DNA of 61,362 nucleotides from Streptomyces longispororuber (GCF_014656095.1 NZ_BNBT01000036.1:1-61362), one strand, 5' to 3'; positions 1-8,610 are shown, numbered from the stretch's first letter. The notes: generated by a model from the letters alone, not told the origin. Program-made: numbers and translations.

Positions 1-1
1 G

Positions 2-1081
2 TCGGTCGCGGCGGGCGGCACCACGCCCGGCGGCAGCGGTGGCTTCACGGGCAACGGGCCCGGGGTGTCCGGCGCGGGCGCGACCGCCCTGGCGGGCGAG
101 CTGGACGCGGCGGGTCCCGGCGGGACCGGGGCCGGGACCGGGACCGGCGTGCGCGGGCTCGGGACGTCAGCGCTCGGGACGTCCGGGCTCGGGACCTCCC
201 GGCCGCCCGTGACGCCCGGCTCCGTGACGTCCGGGGCTGTGACACCCGAGTCCGGGGCGTCCGCATCCGGGGCGTCCGCATCCGGGGCGTCCGGGTCCGG
301 GGCCTCCAGGGTGGCCGGGGTGCCCGGGGCATCCGGGATGTCCGGTTCCGGGGCCTCCGGAGTGCCCGGGGCGCAGGGGACGCCCGGCGTGCCAGGTACG
401 CCCGGGCGTGCTGTGGCCACCGGGGCGCCGCCCGTGGGCTGGGCCGCGCCCGCCGACCTCGGCGCCCCCGCCACCTTCGTCCTGCTCCGGCACGGCGAGA
501 CCCCGCTGACGCCCGAGAAGCGGTTCTCCGGCAGCGGCGGGAGCGACCCCTCCCTGTCGGACATCGGCCGCGAGCAGGCCGTCCGCGTCGCCGCCGCGCT
601 CGCCGCGCGCGGCACCGTGCAGGCCGTCGTCTCCTCGCCGCTGCTGCGCTGCCAGGAGACCGCCCGCACCGTCGCCGCCCGGCTCGGCCTCGACGTCCAC
701 CTCGAACCGGGCCTGCGCGAGACCGACTTCGGCGCCTGGGAGGGCCTGACCTTCGCCGAGGTGCGCGAGCGCCACCCCGACGAGCTGACGGCCTGGCTCG
801 CCTCGCCGCACGTCGCCCCGCCGGGCGGCGAGTCCTTCGCCGAGGTCACCAGCCGCGTCTCGGCCGCGCGCGACAAGCTGCTCGCCGCGTACGCGGGCCG
901 TACGGTCCTCCTGGTCACGCATGTCACGCCGGTCAAGACCCTCGTACGCCTCGCGCTCGGCGCGCCGCCCGAGTCCCTGTTCCGGATGGAACTCGCGGCG
1001 GCGTCGCTGTCGGCGGTGGCGTACTACGCGGACGGCAACGCGAGCGTGCGGCTCCTGAACGACACCGGCCACCTGCGCTGA
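2..1081 (+). CDS. Bifunctional RNase H/acid phosphatase, C-terminal part (5' truncated by window)
   Basis: The reading frame is open from base 2, so the gene begins before the window. The visible part ends in a histidine phosphatase (phosphoglycerate mutase-like) domain from about base 470: RHGE motif in FVLLRHGETPLT, the conserved SSPLLRCQETA segment, the ETDFGAWEG segment and the second catalytic His in VTHVTPVKTL. Streptomyces proteins with this C-terminus normally carry an N-terminal RNase H domain, which would lie outside the window; that assignment is by family knowledge. The roughly 140 residues before the phosphatase domain are a Gly/Ser/Ala/Thr/Pro-rich low-complexity linker with SGASASGASA-type repeats. 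An internal ATG at 65 lies inside this linker and is unlikely to be the start. Confidence 0.85.
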   Translation, partial: SVAAGGTTPGGSGGFTGNGPGVSGAGATALAGELDAAGPGGTGAGTGTGVRGLGTSALGTSGLGTSRPPVTPGSVTSGAVTPESGASASGASASGASGSGASRVAGVPGASGMSGSGASGVPGAQGTPGVPGTPGRAVATGAPPVGWAAPADLGAPATFVLLRHGETPLTPEKRFSGSGGSDPSLSDIGREQAVRVAAALAARGTVQAVVSSPLLRCQETARTVAARLGLDVHLEPGLRETDFGAWEGLTFAEVRERHPDELTAWLASPHVAPPGGESFAEVTSRVSAARDKLLAAYAGRTVLLVTHVTPVKTLVRLALGAPPESLFRMELAAASLSAVAYYADGNASVRLLNDTGHLR

Positions 1082-1087
1082 CCGCCG

Positions 1088-1109
1088 GGGGCCCCGCAGG
1101 CAGGGCCCC
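1088..1109. terminator. Hairpin between convergent genes
   Basis: Arms ggggccc (1088-1094) and gggcccc (1103-1109) flank an 8-base loop in the 28 bp between the stops of the phosphatase and the aldolase. It is probably a bidirectional terminator. There is no U-tract, as is usual in Streptomyces. Confidence 0.5.
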
Positions 1110-1748
1110 TCAGCCGAGGGCCGCCGCCTCGCGGGCCAAGGACTCGACGCGGGCCCAGTCGGCGGCGCCGACCGCCTCGGCGGGCAGCATCCAACTGCCG
1201 CCCACACAGGCGACGTTGGGCAGTCGCAGGTACGAGGGGGCGGACGCGGCCGTGATGCCGCCCGTCGGGCAGAAGCGGGCCGCGGGCAGCGGGCCCGCGA
1301 GCGACTTCAGGTACGCGATGCCGCCCGCCGCCTCCGCGGGGAAGAACTTCATGTCCCGTACGCCGTGCTCCAGCAGCGCCAGCACCTCCGACGCCGTCGA
1401 GACGCCCGGCAGGAACGGCACACCCGAGTCCTTCATCGCGCCCAGGACCGACTCCGTCCAGCCGGGGCTGACCAGGAACCGCGCCCCCGCGTCCACCGCG
1501 TCCTCGACGTGGCCGGCCGAGGTGACGGTGCCCGCGCCCACCACGGCCTCCGGGACCTCGGCGGCGATCGCCCGGATCGCGTCCAGCGCGGCGGGGGTCC
1601 GCAGCGTGACCTCGATGGCGGTCAGGCCGCCCGCGACGAGCGCGCGCGCGAGCGGTACGGCGGTGTGGGCCGTGTCCACGACGACGACGGGGATGACGGG
1701 GGCCAGGTCCAGGGCGGAGCCCTTGGCGGCGGCGACGGGGGAGTTCAT
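1110..1748 (-). CDS. eda: KDPG/KHG aldolase
   Basis: Class I aldolase that cleaves 2-keto-3-deoxy-6-phosphogluconate to pyruvate and glyceraldehyde 3-phosphate (Entner-Doudoroff/uronate pathways) or 4-hydroxy-2-oxoglutarate to pyruvate and glyoxylate. The 212-residue length fits the family. Visible motifs are IEVTLRT (Glu46 and Arg50, active site), VGAGTVTS, FLVSPGW and DMKFFPAE, with the Schiff-base Lys134. ATG at 1748 (MNSPVAAAKG) is preferred over an upstream in-frame ATG at 1805, because the extra 19 residues are unlike the family N-terminus. Its stop faces the phosphatase stop. Confidence 0.9.
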   Translation of the reverse strand: MNSPVAAAKGSALDLAPVIPVVVVDTAHTAVPLARALVAGGLTAIEVTLRTPAALDAIRAIAAEVPEAVVGAGTVTSAGHVEDAVDAGARFLVSPGWTESVLGAMKDSGVPFLPGVSTASEVLALLEHGVRDMKFFPAEAAGGIAYLKSLAGPLPAARFCPTGGITAASAPSYLRLPNVACVGGSWMLPAEAVGAADWARVESLAREAAALG

Positions 1749-1835
1749 GCAGGCATGGTGCCCTCCGGCCACCACCCTCCGCAAAGGCCGTTGCGCCGCC
1801 TGCAACAGGCGTCCGCCCGCCCGGGCCGTACCGGT

Positions 1836-2636
1836 CTAGTGGATCTCCCGGACCACCACGTCCAGGGCCCAGGGGCGCCCCGGCCTCGACGGGGGCCCGG
1901 CCTCCACCGTGTGGCCGAGGTCCCGCAGGGCCTCCACCAGCTCGGCGGGGGACGCCGGGGCCGCGCCGGCGGTCAGCAGGGACCGCACCAGGCGGCCCTT
2001 GGTGGCCTTGTTGAAGTGGGAGACGACGGAGCGCTTCTCCACGCCGTCCACCATCCGCGCGTGCAGCACCCGCACCGTCGCCGTCCGCCCCGCGACCTCC
2101 CCCTTCGGCTTCCACGCGGCCGCGTACGCCGCCGACCGCAGGTCCAGGACGAGACCGTCCCCGGCGGCCTCGGGCAGCACGGAGGCCATCGGGCCGCGCC
2201 AGTGCGCGGCCAGGGCGCCGAGGCCCGGCAGCTTCACGCCCATCGAGCAGCGGTAGGACGGGATGCGGTCGGCGACGGAGACCGCGCCCCACAGCCCGGA
2301 GAAGACGAGCAGCGAGCGCCCCGCCCGCCGCTTCGCCGCGGCGTCGAGCGAGGCCAGGTCGAGCGCGTCGTACAGGACGCCGGTGTAGATCTCCCCGGCC
2401 GGGCGGGCCCCGGCGGTACGCAGCGCGGCGTTCTTGGCGACCTCGCCGCGCAGCCCCTCGCTGAGGCCGAGGACCTCCCGCGCCTTCTCCTCGTCGGCGG
2501 CGCACAGGTCGACGAGCTCGTCGAGCACGGCGGCGCGGGCCTCGGCCAGCCCCGGCAGCGACAGCGACGCGAGCTCGAGCGGTGCTCCGCGCCCGGAGTC
2601 GGCCTTGCCCTCGGACGGTGGCAGCAGGACGAGCAC
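1836..2636 (-). CDS. yaaA: Peroxide stress protein YaaA (DUF328/UPF0246)
   Basis: 266 residues starting at GTG with the characteristic N-terminus LVLLPPSEGK and conserved segments LFSGLWGAV, YRCSMGVKLP and VSHFNKATKGR. In E. coli YaaA lowers intracellular free iron under hydrogen peroxide stress and protects DNA; the biochemical activity is linked to a helix-hairpin-helix DNA-binding fold. The ribosome binding site AAGGAG sits 5 nt before the GTG. The aldolase follows 87 bp downstream on the same strand. Confidence 0.9.
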   Translation of the reverse strand: MLVLLPPSEGKADSGRGAPLELASLSLPGLAEARAAVLDELVDLCAADEEKAREVLGLSEGLRGEVAKNAALRTAGARPAGEIYTGVLYDALDLASLDAAAKRRAGRSLLVFSGLWGAVSVADRIPSYRCSMGVKLPGLGALAAHWRGPMASVLPEAAGDGLVLDLRSAAYAAAWKPKGEVAGRTATVRVLHARMVDGVEKRSVVSHFNKATKGRLVRSLLTAGAAPASPAELVEALRDLGHTVEAGPPSRPGRPWALDVVVREIH

Positions 2637-2740
2637 GGTTTCTCCTTACGGTGGTGCGGGTGGGGCTCGGCCCCGGCGACAGCGTACGGGGTACCGGGGC
2701 GCGGCCCCGGGGGCCCCTTCCGCCGATGGTCCTGCCCCGG

Positions 2741-2988
2741 GTGGGGCGTCCGTCACCGCATCGCGCCGGCGCGCTCGTCCTCAAACGCCGGACGGGCTGG
2801 GTACTCCTCGCCGTTGTCTGCTGAGCGCTGGGTGGGTTTCTGTTACCGCATCGCGCTGGCGCGCTCGTCCTCAAGCGCCGGACGGGCTGGGTGCCCCTGC
2901 CGGGGCGGGCTGGAGACTCCTGTGCCGAGTGGGGCGTCCGTCACCGCATCGCGCTGGCGCGCTCGTCCTCAAACGCCGGACGGGCTGA
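2741..2988. repeat. Three direct copies of a dispersed Streptomyces-type intergenic repeat
   Basis: The 447-bp spacer between yaaA and the RNB gene holds no convincing gene. It carries three copies of a ~48-bp unit at about 2741-2798, 2832-2888 and 2930-2987, each with the core gctcgtcctcaaacgccgg followed by acgggctg (middle copy: ...caagcg...). The copies differ at only a few positions. The same core recurs at 27116-27208, 33190-33306 and 36110-36147. Confidence 0.85.
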
Positions 2989-3083
2989 ATGCTCCAGCCG
3001 GGGGCCGGGGGCCGGGGGGGCGGGGTGCTTGGCGGGGTGGTGTGCGGGTGCCGCGTTGCGGGGGTGGGCCTACGCTCGGTGGC

Positions 3084-4532
3084 ATGCCACGGCGTCGTCT
3101 TCGTGTGTCCGGCGCGGCCGAGGCCCCGTTGCGGGGCGCGCTGCGTGAGCTGCGGGCGCGGCTCGGGGTGCCGGAGGCGTTCCCGGACGCGGTGCTCGCG
3201 GCGGCCGAGCGGGCCGTGGCGGCCCCGCGCCTGCCGGGGGCGGACGCGACCGACATCCCCTTCTTCACGGTCGACCCGCCGGCCTCCGTCGACCTCGACC
3301 AGGCGGCGCACCTGTCGCGGCGGGCGGGCGGCGGCTACCGCGTGCGGTACGCGATCGCGGACGTGGCGGCGTACGTCACCCCGCACGGCCCGCTGGACGC
3401 GGAGGCCCACCGCCGCGTCACCACCCTGTACTTCCCCGACGAGAAGGTCCCGCTGCACCCCGCCGCGATCAGCGAGGGCGCGGCCAGCCTGCTGCCCGGC
3501 CGGACCCGCCCCGCGCTCCTGTGGACGGTCGACCTGGACGCGGACGGCCGTACCGAGTCCGCCGACGTGCGCCGCGCCCTGGTCCGCAGCCGCGCCAAGC
3601 TCGACTACGACGGCGTGCAGCGGGCCGTCGACACGGGCACCGCCGAGGAGCCCCTCGCGCTGCTCGCGGAGGTCGGGCGACTGCGCGAGCGGCTGGAGGC
3701 CGAGCGCGGCGGCATCTCCCTCGACGTGCCCGAGCAGGAGATCGTCCGCAGCCCCGACGGCGGGGCGTACGAGCTCGCCTACCGCGCGCCCCTGCCCGCC
3801 GACGGCTGGAACGCCCAGCTCTCCCTGCTCACCGGCATGGCCGCCGCGCGGATCATGCTCGACTCCGGCACGGGCGTGCTGCGGACGCTGCCCACCGCCC
3901 CCGACGGCGCGGTCGGCCGCCTGCGCCGCACCGCGCGGGCCCTGCGCGTCGACTGGCCGCGCCACCTGCCGTACGCCACACTCGTCCGCTCCCTCGACCC
4001 GCGCAGGCCGCACCACGCCGCGTTCCTCCAGGAGTGCACGACGCTCCTGCGCGGCGCCGGGTACACGGTCTTCAGCGGCGGCCGGGTCCCCGGCCCGGTG
4101 ACCCACGCCGCCGTGGCCGCGCCGTACGCGCACTGCACCGCGCCGCTGCGCCGCCTCGTCGACCGGTACGCGGGGGAGCTGTGCCTGGCCGCGTGCGCGG
4201 ACACCGCGCCGCCGGAGTGGGTGCTCGCGGCGCTGCCGGAGCTGCCCGGGGAGATGGCGGAGGGCGCGCGCCGCGCCAACACCGTGGAGCGCGCCTGCGT
4301 GGACCTCGTCGAGGCCGCGCTGCTCCAGGACCGCGTCGGCGAGGTCTTCGACGCGGTCGTGGTCGACGTGCACGAGCGCCGACCAGCCATCGGCACCGTC
4401 CAGTTGACCGCCCCCGCGGTCGTCGCCCGCGTCGAGTCCACCGCGGACCCACTCCCGCTGGGCGAGCACCTCCGGGTCCGCCTCACCCGGGCGGACCCCA
4501 CCGAGGCGACGGTCCTGTTCGCCCCCGCATAA
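3084..4532 (+). CDS. RNB-domain (RNase II/R family) exoribonuclease
   Basis: 482 residues. The catalytic RNB domain starts near residue 58: FFTVDPPASVDLDQA supplies the metal-binding aspartates (Asp64, Asp70, Asp72), followed by YAIADVAAYV, the TLYFPDEKVPL segment and the YAHCTAPLRRLVDRY motif, all hallmarks of hydrolytic 3'-5' RNases of the RNase II/R family. The usual N-terminal cold-shock domains are absent, so this is the short actinobacterial form. ATG at 3084 is chosen because TACGCT (3071-3076) sits 7 nt before it with no ribosome binding site, which implies a leaderless mRNA; in-frame sequence upstream is spacer repeat. The stop codon lies inside a 15-bp tandem repeat. Confidence 0.88.
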   Translation: MPRRRLRVSGAAEAPLRGALRELRARLGVPEAFPDAVLAAAERAVAAPRLPGADATDIPFFTVDPPASVDLDQAAHLSRRAGGGYRVRYAIADVAAYVTPHGPLDAEAHRRVTTLYFPDEKVPLHPAAISEGAASLLPGRTRPALLWTVDLDADGRTESADVRRALVRSRAKLDYDGVQRAVDTGTAEEPLALLAEVGRLRERLEAERGGISLDVPEQEIVRSPDGGAYELAYRAPLPADGWNAQLSLLTGMAAARIMLDSGTGVLRTLPTAPDGAVGRLRRTARALRVDWPRHLPYATLVRSLDPRRPHHAAFLQECTTLLRGAGYTVFSGGRVPGPVTHAAVAAPYAHCTAPLRRLVDRYAGELCLAACADTAPPEWVLAALPELPGEMAEGARRANTVERACVDLVEAALLQDRVGEVFDAVVVDVHERRPAIGTVQLTAPAVVARVESTADPLPLGEHLRVRLTRADPTEATVLFAPA

Positions 4533-4596
4533 CGAGCCCCCGCATAACGAGCCCCCGCATAACGAGTACCTGCATAACGAGCCCCCGTGTGACGTG
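4522..4596. repeat. 15-bp tandem repeat at the 3' end of the RNB gene
   Basis: Five consecutive 15-bp units of cccccgcataacgag: three perfect (4522-4536, 4537-4551, 4552-4566) and two degenerate (4567-4581, 4582-4596). The first unit contains the TAA stop of the RNB gene, so the array grows out of the coding end. The spacer to the next gene (minus strand, stop at 4632) holds nothing else. Confidence 0.9.
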
Positions 4597-4631
4597 TCCC
4601 CGCGCGAGGGGCGCCCGCGTCGGCGTCCCGC

Positions 4632-5252
4632 TCAGGCCGCGAACGCCTCCGCCCGCGGCCGCCGCAGCGCCTCGACCACACCCCGCGGATCGTCGGCGTG
4701 CAGCCGTACCACGCGCGCGCACGCCCGGCGCCCCAGCGGTCGTACGAACTCCACCGGGTGGGTGAGCTCGACGGTGACGGTCGTCTGGTTGCCGACGGCG
4801 ACGTCGAGCGTGCCGTCGTCGTCGATCCGGATCGCGCGGCCCTCGGGGAAGCGGCGGTCCACGCGTGCGTGGGCGACGGCCGAGGCGGGGACGCGTACGT
4901 CGAGCAGGTGCCCGTAGCGCACCCGCAGCGACCCGTCCGGGGCCACGACGTGGGGCCGCGTGACGCACGCGGCGTGCAGCGCGAGGCACTGCACCACCGT
5001 GTACACGTCCACGAACAGCAGCGCGCCGTGCACCAGCGGCCAGGGGAGGACGAGCGCGAGCACGACCGTCTCGACGACGGAGAGGAAGGTGAAGGCGAGC
5101 AGCGTCGCGGTCTGCGGTCCGGTGTACGCCGCCGCGTGGCCGCCGTCGCCGACGCCGTGGCGCCGCCGCGCCACCCACAGCCCGAGGCTCCGGAACCCCC
5201 GCAGCTCGCAGCCCGTGAGCCGCCGCAGCAGGCGCACCCCGTCCCGTGTCAC
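4632..5252 (-). CDS. Hypothetical membrane protein, coupled to MerR gene
   Basis: 206 residues starting at GTG 5252. Two hydrophobic segments occupy roughly residues 45-90 (LLAFTFLSVVETVVLALVLP and VHGALLFVDVYTVVQCLAL). They are followed by a soluble part rich in beta-type sequence (RVRYGHLLDVRVPASAV, RFPEGRAIRIDDDG, VGNQTTVTVEL), which looks like a PH-like membrane-associated domain, but I do not recognise the family. The start overlaps the stop of the upstream MerR gene in a GTGA arrangement, so the two are translationally coupled and probably work together. Confidence 0.7.
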   Translation of the reverse strand: MTRDGVRLLRRLTGCELRGFRSLGLWVARRRHGVGDGGHAAAYTGPQTATLLAFTFLSVVETVVLALVLPWPLVHGALLFVDVYTVVQCLALHAACVTRPHVVAPDGSLRVRYGHLLDVRVPASAVAHARVDRRFPEGRAIRIDDDGTLDVAVGNQTTVTVELTHPVEFVRPLGRRACARVVRLHADDPRGVVEALRRPRAEAFAA

Positions 5253-6049
5253 ACCGACCACCCCGCCTTCCCGGTGAGCTGCCGGAGCATGTGCCGTACG
5301 GCCGCCGCCTGCGCGGGCGAGAAGTCGTCGAGGAACGCGTCGCCGAAGGCGGTGCTCGGGGCGGTGCGCCCCTGTGGATCCTGGCGGTCCTCGCCCCCGT
5401 GTACGAGGACCGCCAGGATGTCTTGTGGTACGAGGTCGGCGAGTTCCTGGCCGAGCGGCTCCACCCGGGGGTCGTCCACCGGGGCGTCGGCCAGTGCGTC
5501 GAGCCGCGCGTACGCCTGGTGCAGCCGGGCGGTGAGGTCCTGGTCGTCGGCGAGCTGCCGCAGCACCTCGTAGAGGCGCTCGCGAACGCCGTCGTCGGCC
5601 ACGGTGTCGAACAGGGCGAGGTGTTCCAGGTCCTTGGCGGCGCTCGCGGAGTCGGCCGGCCACAGCCGCGCGAACAGTTCGGCGAGCCCCGGCGAGACCG
5701 GACCGTCGTCGGGCAGCAGCCCCTCCCGGGACAGCCGCAGCAGCTCGGCCAGCCGGGCCCGGCGCTCCCTGATGGCCGCCTCCTGCCGCGCCAGGTCCTC
5801 GTCCAGCTCCGCGAGCACCTCGGTCAGCTCCCGCCCGGCGTCGTCCGCGAGCACGTCCCGCACCTCGTCGAGCCCGAGCCCCAGCTCGGTCAGCCGCTTG
5901 ATCCGGGCCAGCGCGATGGCCTCGCGGAGCCCGTACGAGCGGTACCCGTTGGGCAGCCGTACGGGCTCGGCCAGCAGCCCGAGGTGGTGGTAGTGGCGGA
6001 TGGCCCGCGTGGTCAGGCCGACGGCGGCCGCGATCTCTCCGATGCGCAT
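5249..6049 (-). CDS. MerR family transcriptional regulator
   Basis: 266 residues. The N-terminus MRIGEIAAAVGLTTRAIRHY followed by HHLGLLAEPVRLPNGYRSY is a complete MerR winged-helix DNA-binding domain. A coiled-coil linker (RELTEVLAELDEDLARQEAA) and a ~150-residue C-terminal domain without a Cys-based metal site follow, so it probably senses an organic ligand or a protein rather than a metal. ATG at 6049 is the family start. In-frame sequence extends upstream but is non-coding in character. GTGA overlap with the downstream membrane protein gene suggests that this is its direct target or partner. Confidence 0.85.
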   Translation of the reverse strand: MRIGEIAAAVGLTTRAIRHYHHLGLLAEPVRLPNGYRSYGLREAIALARIKRLTELGLGLDEVRDVLADDAGRELTEVLAELDEDLARQEAAIRERRARLAELLRLSREGLLPDDGPVSPGLAELFARLWPADSASAAKDLEHLALFDTVADDGVRERLYEVLRQLADDQDLTARLHQAYARLDALADAPVDDPRVEPLGQELADLVPQDILAVLVHGGEDRQDPQGRTAPSTAFGDAFLDDFSPAQAAAVRHMLRQLTGKAGWSV

Positions 6050-6312
6050 GCCCTTCAGTAGAAACGTTGACGCCGCGGCAAGGTCAAGCGCGACGACCTG
6101 GGGCGGTCCGGCTCCCATCCGCCTCCGCCCGCTGCCGCGGGTTCCGGGGGGCGCGGCCCCCTGGTTCCGGGGAAGGGGCGGGACCGGGGCGGCCCGCGAG
6201 GCCCCCCGGCCCGCCTTCGCGGCTCTGTGCGCCTGGCCCGCCCCCATCTCGTACGATCGCGCCTCCGGCCATGGACGGCGTACCGCCTGGCCACGGTGAA
6301 GGGGGACCGGGG

Positions 6313-7272
6313 ATGAACGGCGAAGGGGGCGCACGCGCGAGGGCGGGGGGCGCACGCGCGAGGGCGGGTGCGGGCGCGGGTGGTGAACGCGCGGTGTGGA
6401 CCCGGGCCCCGCTCGGCGGCGGCGCGACGCTCGACCTGCTCACCGCCCGCTTCGACCGGCACCGCTACGCCCCGCACTGCCACGACGAGTTCACGGTCGG
6501 GGTCTGCGTGGCGGGCAGGGAGATCATCGACTACCGGGGCGGGCGCCTGGACATAGGCGCCGGCGCTGTCGTCGTCCTCGCCCCCGGGGAGACCCACACC
6601 GGCCGCCCCGCGCCGGGCGAGGACGGCTACGCGTACCGCGCGATCTACCCGGCGCCCCGGCTGCTCGCCGAGGCCACCCGCGGCCTGCCGCACTTCAGGG
6701 AGGCGGTGGTGGACGACAGGGAACTGGCGTCGGCCCTGTACGCGGCGCACACCGCGCTGAGCGGGGACGCGGCGGCCGACCCCCTGGCCGCCCTCACCGC
6801 CGAGTCGCGCCTCGCCTGGCTGCTCAGCACCCTCGCCCGCCGCCACGGCAGCGCGCGCCCGGCCCCGGACGCGGTCCCGGGCGCGGCCGGTATCGCCCTC
6901 GCGGTGCGCGACCGGCTCGCGGCGGACCTGCGCACCCCGCCCACCCTCGCCGAGCTGGCCGCCGAGACGGGCCTGTCCCGGTACCAGTTGCTGCGCGCCT
7001 TCCGTACGACGATGGGGATGCCGCCCTACGCCTGGCTGGCCCAGCACCGCGTGGCGCGGGCCCGCGGCCTCCTGGAGGCGGGGCGCAGGCCCGCGGAGGT
7101 CGCGGGCCTGGTGGGCTTCGCCGACCAGGCGCATCTGACGCGGTGGTTCCGCCGGGTGACGGGGGTGACCCCGGCGGCGTACCGCACCAGCGTGCACCCC
7201 GGCGGGCCCGCCCCCGAGGGGCGCAACAGCGTTCCCGAGGGGCGCAACAGCGTTCAAGACACCGCCCCCTGA
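6313..7272 (+). CDS. AraC family transcriptional regulator
   Basis: 319 residues: an N-terminal cupin sensor (HRYAPHCHDEFTVGVC... VVVLAPGETHTGRP) and a C-terminal double HTH (TLAELAAETGLSRYQLLRAF, EVAGLVGFADQAHLTRWFRR, VTGVTPAAYR). ATG at 6313 follows the ribosome binding site GAAGGGGG. A perfect 21-bp duplication near the start (about 6328-6369) encodes repeated Ala/Arg/Gly-rich sequence. A second duplication of 21 bp at the 3' end encodes PEGRNSVPEGRNSV and looks like a DNA-binding site embedded in the coding sequence. The EamA exporter 19 bp downstream is its likely target. Confidence 0.88.
   Translation: MNGEGGARARAGGARARAGAGAGGERAVWTRAPLGGGATLDLLTARFDRHRYAPHCHDEFTVGVCVAGREIIDYRGGRLDIGAGAVVVLAPGETHTGRPAPGEDGYAYRAIYPAPRLLAEATRGLPHFREAVVDDRELASALYAAHTALSGDAAADPLAALTAESRLAWLLSTLARRHGSARPAPDAVPGAAGIALAVRDRLAADLRTPPTLAELAAETGLSRYQLLRAFRTTMGMPPYAWLAQHRVARARGLLEAGRRPAEVAGLVGFADQAHLTRWFRRVTGVTPAAYRTSVHPGGPAPEGRNSVPEGRNSVQDTAP
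7213..7254 (+). promoter_or_regulatory. Pair of 21-bp direct repeats upstream of the EamA gene
   Basis: Two identical 21-bp units (cccgaggggcgcaacagcgt + t) at 7213-7233 and 7234-7254, spaced by exactly two DNA turns and ending 37 bp before the exporter start. AraC-type activators bind direct half-sites at about this spacing next to the -35 region, so this is the probable operator of the adjacent regulator although it lies inside that regulator's last codons. Confidence 0.6.
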
Positions 7273-7291
7273 CCGGGCCCACACTGCGGGC

Positions 7292-8275
7292 ATGACGGCA
7301 CGAGGCTGGTTCCTGTTCTCGCTCATGGGTGTCCTGTGGGGCATCCCGTACCTGATGATCAAAGTGGCGGTCGACAGCGACCTGTCGCCGTCGATGGTGG
7401 TGTTCACGCGCTGTGCGCTGGGGGCGGTGCTGCTGCTGCCGTTCGCGCTGCGCCAGGGCGGAATGGGGGGTGTCCTGCGGACGCACTGGCGCCCCATGCT
7501 GGCCTTCGCCTGCGTCGAGATCCTCGGCCCCTGGTACACCCTGACCGACGCCGAACGCCACCTGTCGAGCTCGACGGCGGGCCTGCTGATCGCCGCGGTC
7601 CCGATCATCGGCGCCGTCCTCGCCCGCTTCTTCGGCGACACCGAACGCCTCGGCGGGCGCCGCCTCACCGGCCTCGCCCTCGGCTTCGCGGGGGTCGCGG
7701 TGCTGACCGTGCCGCACCTGACGGGCGGCGACGCCTGGTCGCTCACCGAGGTCCTGATCACTGCCCTCGGCTACGCCACCGCCCCGCTGATCGTGGCCCG
7801 CCACCTCAAGAAGGTGCCCACGCTCCAGCTCATCGCCCCGTGCCTGACGCTGGCGGCGCTGGTGTACGCCCCCGCGGCGGCGGCGACGTGGCCCGCCGAG
7901 GTCCCCGACGGCAAGACCCTCGCGGCGCTGGCGGGCCTGGGCGTCATCTGCACGGCGCTGGCCTTCGTGGTCTTCCTGGAACTCATCCACGAGGCGGGCC
8001 CGACGCGCGCGGTGGTCTTCACGTACATCAACCCGGCGGTGGCGGCGCTCGCGGGCATGGCGTTCCTCTCCGAACACCTCACCGCGTCGTTCTGGGCGGC
8101 CTTCACGCTGATCCTGGCGGGCTCGTTCCTGGCCACGGCGGCCTCCGGGCGAGGGGGCCCGGCGCGGCGGGTACCATGGTCGGCACGGCAGACGAGCCGG
8201 GCGGACGGCCGCGTGGAGGCCCTGGTGGACCTCCCCGAGGAACGTCCGGGCTCCACAGGGCAAGGTGGTGGCTAA
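7292..8275 (+). CDS. EamA/DMT-superfamily transporter
   Basis: 327 residues with about ten hydrophobic helices and two EamA repeats (first: GWFLFSLMGVLWGIPYLMIK ... ; second from ALGYATAPLIVARHL with VVFTYINPAVAALAGMAF near the end). Proteins of this family export amino acids or other small metabolites by exchange with protons. The AraC gene 19 bp upstream is likely its regulator. The last ~35 residues, from SGRGGPARRV onward, are encoded by the rnpB promoter and the 5' end of rnpB and are Arg/Gly-rich rather than membrane-like, so the functional protein probably ends with the helix at about residue 288. Confidence 0.85.
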   Translation: MTARGWFLFSLMGVLWGIPYLMIKVAVDSDLSPSMVVFTRCALGAVLLLPFALRQGGMGGVLRTHWRPMLAFACVEILGPWYTLTDAERHLSSSTAGLLIAAVPIIGAVLARFFGDTERLGGRRLTGLALGFAGVAVLTVPHLTGGDAWSLTEVLITALGYATAPLIVARHLKKVPTLQLIAPCLTLAALVYAPAAAATWPAEVPDGKTLAALAGLGVICTALAFVVFLELIHEAGPTRAVVFTYINPAVAALAGMAFLSEHLTASFWAAFTLILAGSFLATAASGRGGPARRVPWSARQTSRADGRVEALVDLPEERPGSTGQGGG

Positions 8276-8596
8276 CGGCCACCCGGGGTGACCCGCGGGA
8301 CAGTGCCACAGAAAGCAGACCGCCGGGGATCTCGATCCTCGGTAAGGGTGAAACGGTGGTGTAAGAGACCACCAGCGCCTGAGGTGACTCAGGCGGCTAG
8401 GTAAACCCCACCTGGAGCAAGGTCAAGAGGGGACACCCCGGTGTCTCTGCGCGGACGACCGAGGGCTGCCCGCCCGAGTCCGCGGGTAGACCGCACGAGG
8501 CCGGCAGCAATGCCGGCCCTAGATGGATGGCCGTCGCCCCGACCGCCGCGAGGCGCCCGGGGAACAGAACCCGGCGTACAGCCCGACTCGTCTGTC
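8190..8596 (+). ncRNA. rnpB: RNase P RNA
   Basis: Catalytic RNA of RNase P, bacterial type A architecture. The P1 helix is visible: 8190-8202 (agacgagccgggc) pairs with 8581-8593 (gcccgactcgtct). Conserved elements are present in order: the gaggaacgtccgggctccac segment, gacagtgccacagaaa (near 8299-8315), the ggtaagggtgaaacggtg segment, ggctaggtaaaccccacc, gccggcagcaatgccg and the 3' agatggatg element. A -10-like TACCAT at 8172-8177 gives a transcription start near 8189. The 5' end overlaps the EamA reading frame by 86 nt on the same strand. Confidence 0.96.
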
Positions 8597-8610
8597 GGTT
8601 ACGTGAGGTA

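Noticed and set aside
1365..3083. Long plus-strand open frame upstream of the RNB gene
   Set aside because: It runs antisense through eda and yaaA and through spacer repeats; its translation is Arg/Gly/Pro-rich shadow sequence. The gene begins at 3084.
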